NCBI GenBank assembly: GCA_965203725.1
Contig: CBDBDH010000002.1
Coordinates: 682,001-746,000, forward strand
Direction: 5' to 3'
Source: WTFY01 sp965203725
GTDB lineage: Bacteria > Pseudomonadota > Gammaproteobacteria > UBA4575
Length of the DNA: 64,000 nt
Both the position numbers and the translations under genes were made by a program. Every line of letters starts with the position of its first letter. The first letter of the stretch is position 1. Positions 50,958 to 59,900 of the stretch are shown piece by piece. The notes below the pieces were generated by a model. That model worked only from the letters and a program-made list of their open reading frames with translations. It was not told the DNA's origin and made no database searches.

Positions 50958-52148
50958 ATGCCGTTATCAAATACTGCAATTCGCAACGCCAAACCTGGCG
51001 AAAAAAACCGGAAAATGTTTGATGGCCGAGGCCTCTATCTGGAGATTTCTCCCCGAGGAGGAAAGTGGTGGAGGCTCAAGTATCGCTTTGACGGCAAGGA
51101 CAAGCGGATCTCGTTGGGCACCTATCCCGATGTCTCCCTGAAAGATGCCCGTGAACGCCGTGAGGCGGCCAGGCAGCAGATCGCCAACCAGATCGACCCG
51201 AGTGAGCTGCGCAAGCTGGAGAAGGCCGCCCGGGTGGAAAGCATCGCCAACAGCTTCGAGGCCGTGGCCTGTGAGTGGTATGCCAAGCATGAACCCAACT
51301 GGAGCACCGGCCATGCCACACGAGTGATCAGCCGGCTCAAAAGGGACGTTTTCCCCTGGATCGGAAACAAGCCAATCGCTGAGATCACCGCGCCGCTCAT
51401 GCTGGACACCGTGCGACGGATCGAGGCGCGGGGTGCACTGGAGACAGCCCATCGGGTACTCGGGATCTGCGGTCAGGTATTTCGTTATGCCATCGCCACC
51501 GGCCGAGCCCAATACAATCCGTCGGGGGACTTGCGGGGGGCGTTGCCCCCCGTGAAAAAGACTCACTTCGCCTCCGTGACGGAACCTAGACAGGTCGCTG
51601 AGGTGTTGCGGGCGCTGGATGGCTACGAAGGGACATTGGTTATAAAGTGCGCGCTTCGCTTTGCCCCTTTGGTCTTTGTACGTCCCGGAGAGCTACGCAA
51701 GGCCCAATGGAAGGATATTGACCTGGACAATGCTGAGTGGCGTTTTCTGGTCACCAAGACACAGATCCAGCACATTGTCCCTCTTTCCACACAGGCCATT
51801 GAGATCCTGGAGGAGTTGAAGCCGCTTACCGGACGTGGCCGGTATGTGTTTCCCAGTTCAAGGACTCCCAATGGCGACCGGGCCATGAGTGACAATGCGA
51901 TACTTGCCGCGATGCGGCGCATGGGTATCGGCAAGGAGGAAATGAGCGGTCACGGCTTTCGGGCCATGGCGCGCACGATCCTGGATGAAGTCTTGGGATT
52001 CCGGCCGGATTTTATCGAACACCAACTCGCCCACCGGGTACGCGATCCGAACGGGCGCGCCTACAATCGCACTGCACACCTTCCTGAACGCAGGAAGATG
52101 ATGCAGGCCTGGGCGGATTATCTGGATGAACTAAAAGCTGGAGTATGA
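50958..52148 (+). CDS. Tyrosine recombinase, P4-type integrase
   Basis: 396 codons. The N-terminal DUF4102 arm-binding domain (about 1-90: LSNTAIRNAKPGEKNRKMFD, GLYLEI) and the SAM-like core-binding part are followed by the catalytic domain with R242 (RPGELR), H332-x2-R335 (HGFR), H359 (QLAHR) and the nucleophile Y369 (AYNRTAHL). All catalytic residues are intact, so it may be active. Directly downstream of tRNA-Lys. Its TGA overlaps the next ATG (ATGA). Confidence 0.95.
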   Translation: MPLSNTAIRNAKPGEKNRKMFDGRGLYLEISPRGGKWWRLKYRFDGKDKRISLGTYPDVSLKDARERREAARQQIANQIDPSELRKLEKAARVESIANSFEAVACEWYAKHEPNWSTGHATRVISRLKRDVFPWIGNKPIAEITAPLMLDTVRRIEARGALETAHRVLGICGQVFRYAIATGRAQYNPSGDLRGALPPVKKTHFASVTEPRQVAEVLRALDGYEGTLVIKCALRFAPLVFVRPGELRKAQWKDIDLDNAEWRFLVTKTQIQHIVPLSTQAIEILEELKPLTGRGRYVFPSSRTPNGDRAMSDNAILAAMRRMGIGKEEMSGHGFRAMARTILDEVLGFRPDFIEHQLAHRVRDPNGRAYNRTAHLPERRKMMQAWADYLDELKAGV

Positions 52149-53125
52149 GTATGTCTACCATGAACGATCCATCTCTCGGCCATCTTGAGCCCGTTGATCT
52201 TCGAACCATATGGGCAAGTGAGCCAGCAGACTTCACGCCATGGCTTGCCAAAGCAGAAAATCTCAAAATCCTTGGTGATACGCTTGGACTTGAACTCGAA
52301 CTGGACGCGGTTGAAAAGGAGGTCGGCTCATTTTGGGCCGACATCGTTTGCCGGGACATCGGCACGGATTCTTTGGTGCTGGTTGAAAACCAGCTTGAAC
52401 AGACGGACCATGAGCATCTTGGCAAGTTGCTGACTTATTCGGCAGGTCTGCAAGCCGTCACTGTCATATGGCTAGCGGCAAGGTTCAGGGATGAACATCG
52501 AGCAGCTCTCGACTGGCTGAACGAGATCACGCGCCAGGACTCCCGTTTTTTCGGGCTGGAAATCGAATTATGGCGGATAGGTGATTCGCTGGCTGCGCCG
52601 AAATTCGATATTGTCTCGATGCCGAATGACTGGGCACAGTCCGTTGCGCAGTCCGCTCGTACAACGGATGTTGCCAAATGGTCCGAGCGGTCAATCTTAC
52701 GAAGGGAATACTGGACTGGGCTCCATGAAAGGCTCAATGCTGTAGGCGGGGCGGTTCACGGCAACCGAACCCCCGGCCGTCGATCATGGATGTCTTACAG
52801 TGTCGGGCGGAGCGGCTTTTTCATCGATGCTGTGATAAACATGCGAGATAAATTCATCCGGGTGGAACTGTATATCAAAGGTGAGGATGCTGAGGATTAC
52901 CTTGATTCACTTATGCAGAAAAAAGACGAAATCGAGCGGGAACTGGGTTACGAGCTTGAATGGGGGGATCAAAAAGCAGCGGCCTCGCACGACCGCCGGA
53001 TATCGCACTATCTGCACAACACAGACCCGAGGAACAAGTCGGACTGGCCCCACCAGCACGAATGGCTTGTGGAGCATCTAAACAAGATGCACCGAGCCTT
53101 TGCACAGCGGGTCAGGGATCTGTGA
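52145..53125 (+). CDS. DUF4268 protein with predicted PD-(D/E)xK-like nuclease fold
   Basis: 326 codons, starting within the integrase stop codon; in-frame ATGs at 52151 and 52160 are alternatives. The N-terminal part (about 40-115) looks like a restriction-endonuclease-like fold: D66 in FWADIVCRD and E81-N-Q83 in LVLVENQLEQTD, with Q where the usual motif has K. The C-terminal half (about 165-320) matches the DUF4268 pattern. Such genes occur in defence islands and near restriction systems; function is not established. Catalytic competence is uncertain. Confidence 0.75.
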   Translation: MSMSTMNDPSLGHLEPVDLRTIWASEPADFTPWLAKAENLKILGDTLGLELELDAVEKEVGSFWADIVCRDIGTDSLVLVENQLEQTDHEHLGKLLTYSAGLQAVTVIWLAARFRDEHRAALDWLNEITRQDSRFFGLEIELWRIGDSLAAPKFDIVSMPNDWAQSVAQSARTTDVAKWSERSILRREYWTGLHERLNAVGGAVHGNRTPGRRSWMSYSVGRSGFFIDAVINMRDKFIRVELYIKGEDAEDYLDSLMQKKDEIERELGYELEWGDQKAAASHDRRISHYLHNTDPRNKSDWPHQHEWLVEHLNKMHRAFAQRVRDL

Positions 53126-53205
53126 ACGGAGGACCTATCACGCTCCGATTTGCCACCGTTTCAGTTTGGTACTTGCCCATATGATCCGGGATCTGTATAG
53201 CCGTG

Positions 53206-53293
53206 CTGCAACCGCACGGCACACCTTCCTGAACGGTGCAAAATGATGCAGGTTTGGGCGGACTATCTCGATGAACTGAAAGCTGGTGTGTGA
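53206..53293 (+). pseudogene. remnant of a second integrase gene, 3' end
   Basis: These 88 bases align without gaps to the last 88 bases of the intact integrase (52061-52148): I count 74 identities. The differences are mostly synonymous, so the copy comes from a related gene under selection, not from recent copying. The codon for the catalytic Tyr369 (TAC at 52062) is TGC here (53207), and the rest of the gene is missing upstream. Ends in the same TGA. Confidence 0.88.
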
Positions 53294-53312
53294 ACTGTTG
53301 AGTATTTAAACC

Positions 53313-53624
53313 ATGAGAAAACTAAGTGATGAACAGATTCAGGAAATTGAACGGCTGATTGGAATTTGCAAAGAGTACCAAGGCGAATATCGTCCCGGAC
53401 ATCACGGCTCGGGCAGTTGGGCGACTACCTACTCGAATGAGTTTATTGATGCTGCTGCCAAGTTATACGAATTGTACTCGAAGACAGATTCTTACCACCC
53501 CGCATATCTCATGTCTCAGGCATTTATCAAGGCTGGCATTCGTTCATGCCGTGGAAAAGAAATGACTTTCGTAAAAGTCAGTTACCTTGTTGATGAGCAT
53601 TTACGAGATAAAGTCAGGTCATAG
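53313..53624 (+). CDS. hypothetical protein, 103 residues
   Basis: I do not recognise this protein. It is mixed charged (MRKLSDEQIQEIERLIGICKE...), mostly helical in appearance, with an HHGSGSWATTYSNEF stretch and no signal peptide or membrane segment. It lies 20 bases after the integrase remnant and is convergent with the PLD helicase gene, 17 bases away. No clear Shine-Dalgarno. Plausible coding because the reading frame is clean and codon use fits, but evidence is limited. Confidence 0.55.
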   Translation: MRKLSDEQIQEIERLIGICKEYQGEYRPGHHGSGSWATTYSNEFIDAAAKLYELYSKTDSYHPAYLMSQAFIKAGIRSCRGKEMTFVKVSYLVDEHLRDKVRS

Positions 53625-53641
53625 AGGGAAAGAAGAATTAT

Positions 53642-56600
53642 TTAGGTTGCACACTCAATCCCTAACCAGCATAAAAGCTTAACATCTTCTGGTGAAATTG
53701 GCGGCAACAGCGGTGGCAGTTCCACCGGCTCCAAACCCGTTTTCAGAACTTGTTCTATCAGCACTCCGGAAAGCGTTCCCCCTTGTTGGTCGCTCGATTC
53801 AAACCATTCCCGGAGCATGACCTCCTCCCGGCGAGGCCAGGGGGATTCCAGTATATCCAGAACCCGCGTCACCTGCTCTTCGGCGATATCGATCGGGGGA
53901 TTGTCCCGGATAAACTCTGCAACCCGAAGGTTGAGGGGCCTTACTTTTGGCTGCAGGTTGGCAGGATCTGTTTCACGCATCCAGTCAGACCAGATGTCCT
54001 GCTGGGCAATTTCCCAAAAATCATACACTCGCTGCTGGAGCATATCGGGATACCAGGTCTGTGTTTCAGGTTCGCACTCGATCAATCTCAGGCAGGTTCC
54101 CACTTCGCGAAGAAGGGCATCCTCTTCTGTGGAGACATTCCATGTCGCATCCGCAGATACGAATCGCAAGTAGGTGCGCTCGCCTACTACGGAGCAGAAA
54201 AATATGCCCCGTCGCTGGCCTTTCATCATGCCCGAGCCAATTTTCCAGGGCAGGTTCGCGATACGCTCCTTGTCCTGCACCAGTGCCTTGCGCAGGGTCT
54301 GCCGGTACTCTTCGCCGGTTTGAGCTGCACTGACAGTACCTCCACGTTCGTACAGGGAAGCATCTTCCTTCAGTAGTTTCTCAATTTCTTCCCGTGACTC
54401 GGTAAAGACCTGCTTGCCTTGGGCGGCCCCTTCGATGGGAGCACGCACACCGACGCTTGCCGCCGCCATGGCCAGTTTATCGAGGATGCGCTGTTCGAGA
54501 TTCAGCAACTGATCGAGCCGGTCTGCCGGAAAGACAGTCCGCAGGAACACGCGGGAGTGGGGACTGCCGATTCGATCTATCCGGCCGTGGCGCTGGACGA
54601 GTCGCATGGGGTTCCAGGGCATGTCAAAGTTGATGATATGGCGACACTGTTGGAGATTGACACCTTCCGCCAGTACATCCGTGGTGATGAGCAGATCGTA
54701 GAGATCGTGGTCCGACCCTGCAGGCGCTTCCATGGAAACAGGTGTAAACCCCTGTACGGCCCGTTGACGGGATACATCAGTCAGCCGGTCTGATCCACTG
54801 ACCGCGACCATTCGGTCTTTGTAACCTTCCAATTCCGGTCTTTGGTCGAGTTGCACTTTAAGGTATTCCAGAATCCACTCCACCGTGTCCTCAAAAAAGG
54901 AGAACACCAGCACCTTGCTTTTTTGTGCCTGATCCACCGCATCGGTGGCCTCGTGTTCTGCCTCCTGCAAAATCTTTGTCAGTTCGGCTGTGAGCGCCTG
55001 GAGTTTCGGGTCAAGGTCCGGTGTGATCACCGAAGCCTCGTCAGCAAGTGTCTGAAGCAGGTCGCGATCCTTGGCAATGACTGTTCGCAAACGGTCGATA
55101 TCGTAAAGAGCAGCCTCCATACGGTGTTCGGTTCCCGCAAGCACGTCCTCAAATGCCGAATCATCATCGGCGGACAGCTCCTTCATAAAATCCGTGGTCA
55201 CTACATGTCCGGCATCCAGCGCCTCCAGAAAAGTGTCGTGCTCATCGACCATTTTCATAACGGTCTTGCGAAAGGCAAAGGCGGATGACTCAAAACGCTT
55301 CAGCAAACCCGAGCGTAGCAGCCCGACCATTGCCTTGGAACGGGCGTTTTCCTCAGCATCTGCACCCTTTAACAGGTAATTGTTTGGCATGTAGCGCGCA
55401 AAGCGGATGGCCGTATCACGCCCAGGGTCGAGCGCATCCTCCAGTTGATCGAAAAAGCCCGGCAGAAGTTCGTCAAGGTTGTAGCGAACACTGATGGCTT
55501 GCGGTGCCGGAAACACGATGGGTGACGGCCTGCCGTCTGCACCGACAATGTTGTCCCCGGCATAATGCTTCTTTACAAATTGCCGGGTGCGTTTGACCGT
55601 GGTCGCGTCAATGACTGGATAGAGGATGTCCGGACTCAGGTTCGAGGGATCCTCGCGCATGGCATGCTCGAACCGTTCGCGAACTGACAGGATTCCTCGA
55701 TCCGCAAAGTGGGCATCCTGGCGCACAAAAAACCGCACCAGGTGATACAGATCCCAAAGTGAGTTATTCACAGGTGTTGCAGTCAGCAGTAGCACGTCCC
55801 GTCTTTGGCCAAAAAGCAGGCTGCGCAGGACCGCGGCTCGGTGTGAGGCATCCGGATTTCGATAGTTGTGAGCTTCATCGACCACGACAAGCTGGTATTC
55901 GTCCAGTGGGCGCAGAAGTTTCTCCTTGTCGGCAAAAGGGCGGCGCGCATCTCCCAACTGGACATCCCTTGCAAGATCTTCAAAAGACAGGCACTCAACA
56001 AATAGCTGGAATCGCGCCAGAAACTTCTTCCATGTACTGTCGCGCAACGCAGCAGGACAAATGAGCAGCGCGCGCTGGCGGCGCTCATGGTAGATTTGCA
56101 GCACCTCACCGGCCACAAAGGTTTTGCCCAGCCCCACCTCGTCGGCAACAATCGCACCCCCTGTGTCGCGGATCAGGCGAAGGGCTCGGGCGACACCATG
56201 TTTCTGAAAACTGGTCAGGGGCAGGTTTTGATCACTCTGGATCTCCTCCTCGACCTCGTCGCCGTAGAGCTGCCACAGCACGCGTATGAAAATCTCCCAG
56301 GGCATACGAGGCTGGAATACCTCTTCAAACAGGATGGCAAGGTCATACGGCTCGGCCTCGTCCCAGAGTTCATCGAACCATTGTCGCGCCTGTTCTGCTA
56401 CAGACGGATCATAGTGACCGAGATTGAGTTCGAGATTGGAGGTCAGCCCCGCGCCCGTTAGATTGGAGGAGCCGGCAATGATGCCTTCCGCCTGGCTGTT
56501 CGAACTGTGTGTACGGTTGAAGATGTAGGCCTTGGCATGGAGAAACGATTTCTGGTAACGCCTGACCTCCATATTCCCGGAGTGCAAGACCTCGATCAAT

Positions 56601-56980
56601 TTGCGCAGGGCTGCGTTACTTGACCTGGTGAACGGTAGCCAGTCGCGTTCTCTGCAAAGTGCCTCCTGCATGCCATTCAGTCCTTCGCGCATGCGCCGAA
56701 GCTCGAACGTCGCCTCGGTCTCGTCCAGGGATTTGGGTTTCAGGGTTCCACTTGCAGCCAAATCCACCCCGAGCATCAGCCGTATTACCGGTACCGGTTG
56801 AAGATGATCCGCAATTTGGGCAAAGCCGGTCGGACTGAAAAACCCGGTAGCAATACGCACCTCATCCGGTGACTTTAGGGATTCTGCCGGATCGCCAGTT
56901 CCTCCCACACCTAGGGCAATGCCTAATGCGCTTGCCAGTGTGTTACCGTCTTGGTTGTCGATAAAGTTGGGCTCGCTCAC
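53642..56980 (-). CDS. PLD-nuclease/SNF2-type helicase fusion
   Basis: 1112 codons from GTG 56980, directly abutting the stop of the methyltransferase gene (TGA then GTG). An N-terminal phospholipase D-like domain carries one HKD-type motif: H148-x-K150 and GSSNLTGAG (170-178), with Asn155 where the motif usually has Asp. A SNF2/RapA-type helicase follows: ADEVGLGKT with K286, DEAH at 368-371, TATPVNNSLWDLYHL, and the second RecA lobe ending in RLVQRHGRIDRIGS. Such fusions belong to restriction or anti-phage systems; substrate and outcome here are inferred. It is the second gene of a two-gene operon. Confidence 0.9.
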   Translation of the reverse strand: MSEPNFIDNQDGNTLASALGIALGVGGTGDPAESLKSPDEVRIATGFFSPTGFAQIADHLQPVPVIRLMLGVDLAASGTLKPKSLDETEATFELRRMREGLNGMQEALCRERDWLPFTRSSNAALRKLIEVLHSGNMEVRRYQKSFLHAKAYIFNRTHSSNSQAEGIIAGSSNLTGAGLTSNLELNLGHYDPSVAEQARQWFDELWDEAEPYDLAILFEEVFQPRMPWEIFIRVLWQLYGDEVEEEIQSDQNLPLTSFQKHGVARALRLIRDTGGAIVADEVGLGKTFVAGEVLQIYHERRQRALLICPAALRDSTWKKFLARFQLFVECLSFEDLARDVQLGDARRPFADKEKLLRPLDEYQLVVVDEAHNYRNPDASHRAAVLRSLLFGQRRDVLLLTATPVNNSLWDLYHLVRFFVRQDAHFADRGILSVRERFEHAMREDPSNLSPDILYPVIDATTVKRTRQFVKKHYAGDNIVGADGRPSPIVFPAPQAISVRYNLDELLPGFFDQLEDALDPGRDTAIRFARYMPNNYLLKGADAEENARSKAMVGLLRSGLLKRFESSAFAFRKTVMKMVDEHDTFLEALDAGHVVTTDFMKELSADDDSAFEDVLAGTEHRMEAALYDIDRLRTVIAKDRDLLQTLADEASVITPDLDPKLQALTAELTKILQEAEHEATDAVDQAQKSKVLVFSFFEDTVEWILEYLKVQLDQRPELEGYKDRMVAVSGSDRLTDVSRQRAVQGFTPVSMEAPAGSDHDLYDLLITTDVLAEGVNLQQCRHIINFDMPWNPMRLVQRHGRIDRIGSPHSRVFLRTVFPADRLDQLLNLEQRILDKLAMAAASVGVRAPIEGAAQGKQVFTESREEIEKLLKEDASLYERGGTVSAAQTGEEYRQTLRKALVQDKERIANLPWKIGSGMMKGQRRGIFFCSVVGERTYLRFVSADATWNVSTEEDALLREVGTCLRLIECEPETQTWYPDMLQQRVYDFWEIAQQDIWSDWMRETDPANLQPKVRPLNLRVAEFIRDNPPIDIAEEQVTRVLDILESPWPRREEVMLREWFESSDQQGGTLSGVLIEQVLKTGLEPVELPPLLPPISPEDVKLLCWLGIECAT

Positions 56981-59900
56981 TCAGCGTCTCCCGGTCCAGG
57001 AGCGGTAGTGCCGGATCACACTATCCAGTCTGTCACTGTAGTCCCAGCCTTCATGGAAGGTCTCGAAAATATGAATCAACTGAGGCTCACTCAAACCATA
57101 GAGGTGGGCAACCACAGCATCAAGTTCGCAGATCATGTCTTGTTTCTTGTCGTCTGGGAGCGATCCGCATTCGACTTCGACTGCTTCTGCCCAAGATGCA
57201 AAGCGCTCATTCATGCATGCCAGACGACCAGCAAGCTGCACTACTCGCTCCCAACCTGCATCTTCCCGAGAAGGTCGCGGTACGGGGAATGGGTTAATGA
57301 TAAAAAAATTGACATTCAATTCCACAAACCTTCGTGCATACCAATCAAGGGGAATTGATGAGAGGACTCCTAGCAGAAAAGCCTGATCTTTTTCATCGCC
57401 ACGAGGCCACAGAAAGTAGGGACCTTTATTGGTGATAAAAATATTTGGCGGTAAAAGGCATGCAATAATTGTTCTCTGGTTAGTCCGGTTAGTAACATCT
57501 CGAAATGCAACCCGTGGAGCAAAACAAGGCAAAGTAGATCCATCCCTCAAATAGCCAAGTTCGAACTCGCGATGCGGGCTGTTAGTTCGTGATTTGGCTG
57601 CCCTTATGCGCTTGCGCTGAAGCCATTCCAGAGCTGGCTCAGGATCAGCCCAAGCATAGTAAATCCCGGTATCGGGATTCCATATATCAAAGGATTCTCC
57701 TTTGTACACCGGCCAAAAATCATCGGATGGATCTGCATTTTCAAAGCTCATCAGATTTTTTTGTGCTGTAGCATGGAGTTCGGTATTGGGTCGGGCACGC
57801 CATGCTGCCTCCCCCTTGATTTCGAGCACATCCAGGTCAAGCCTAGGTGCCTGGCGTATTTGTGTAAATACGGAAACCGAATCTGGGTCAGGAAGAAGCG
57901 GAAGAGAAGCCGTATCGTTCCAGTTCAGCACTTCCTCGCTATTGAAAGCCATAGCTGGGGTACTGACACCTTTACGAAATGCTGTGTCAGAAGCAAAAGG
58001 GCCGCGCATCCGAACTGATCGTTTGATAGGGGTACCTCGAGTCATACAAACCAGGCTGATGGTATAGCGATGTTCGGCTTCGTCGAATACCCACCCCCCA
58101 CGGTTGAGTAACATGTCGATATCAACGCCTGCTGACTGATTGAATATGGTCTTGCGAAACTCGGTCGAGCCTTTAGCAGCAAATGCACTTCGAGGTAAAA
58201 CGACGCCAATGCGTCCGCCATCAGCCGCTGTCAAATGCCAGAAGCGCCAGCAAAATGCCTTATAGTAATCGGGATCTCCCGTTTCCATACCCGGAAAGGA
58301 ACCGCTAACTAAAGCTGTACGAATCCTTTGCATTTCTTTCTGTTCAGCTTCATATATAGCGATCAGATCAGGATACTCTTTTCTTAGCCGAGTTTTTTCG
58401 GCCTCTTGCTTATTTTGTGGTAATGCACGCAAGCCTGGGAAATGGCGAGCCCAAAAAGCATGTTCCTCAATTGTTGCTTCCTGCCAGGGTGGGTTTCCAA
58501 GGATTACATCGAAGCCGGGCCGTGATCGCAGAAATACCTCCGGAAAGGCAACGGGGAAATGTAACTGGTGAAGGTTCACGAGTTCTTCCTGTGCTGCATC
58601 CACTGCGGCCAGTGTTTTTTCGTCCTCTGCAAGGCGTTCCCATTCTGAAAAACCAAAACCTGTCACCATTGGGTTGCTCGACATTGATTGTGCAGTAATC
58701 AGATTACAAAGGTTCTCGGTATTCTTAGTTGCCTGTCGAATTTCTTCCGCAGCTTTTCTGGCTGTCTCAATGTCAGTAAGGTTCGCATCGTTGATGTTAG
58801 CCAAGCGTCGGAGCGGTTTTGATGCTTGACCAAGCAAGGATGCAGCATCAACAGGGAAAAGGGTGCTGACTGTCTCCTCCAATTCCTTCGTGATTTCATC
58901 AATACTGCCAATACCGACCAACGCATTCCCATGAACAAGATTGCGATCCAGAAACGATAGTGGTAGTCCCGGTACAAACGTATGAATCCAGACCGCCAGG
59001 CGTGCCAGATGGACTGAAAGCACGTTCAGATCGACCCCGTAAATACAACGTCGAGCAATATAGCGTCGAAGCAGTTGCCCATCCTCAATGGCCGCGGTCT
59101 CAGCCAATTCCCCTAACTCTTGTAATGCTGCCTCACGCAAGCTGGCTAATTCCCTTCGAACTCCCGGAAGATCGCGCTTCGCCAAATAGTCGGCCATACC
59201 CTTTTCGACTCGCCCGATTGCCGCAATCAAAAAATGACCTGATCCCATGGCGATATCGGCCACCCGGAAATCGAAAAAGGCTTCGGCGGCGGCTGCATCG
59301 TCCATACGGTCGAGACGCAAAAAGTGATCGTCAAGCGCTGGTTCCAGTACACCATCCAGAAGATGCTCGACGGCAAAATGCTTGGTGTAGTAACTGCCCG
59401 ATGACTTGCGGGCACCGGATCGGTTATGCAGATAGATCTCACCCGCTGCGACGGCTATAGAACCGCTTTTGCGGACGGGTACGTAAGTCCCTTTTCTGTC
59501 CAGTGTCAGGTCCACGTCTGCCAACGCCAACTCCGATTCCAGCAAACCCTCGTAAATAGTCCCGAACTCACGCACCCCGAGAGAACGGAAATCAACCGGC
59601 CCGGGCACACCCTCCGCCGTCTCGATCACCAACAGGGCGCGCAAGGCGTGCTCGAAGATAGAGTTTGGAATCATCAGCTTTGCCAATTCAGCGCCGACAG
59701 GAGATACACTCGCATCATCGGCAAATAAACCGCCGTTGTATGTAGGAATACCCCATTCCCGATTGCCCACGGCCACCGCTTGCCAGACCAGGGAGACTTC
59801 CTGCCAGTGGGAACTCCCTTCGGCAATAGGTATATCCTCTGCCACACATTCGGCAAGCTCCTGTGCCTTCTGCTTCAGTGAGCGTCTGCGATAGGCTTCA

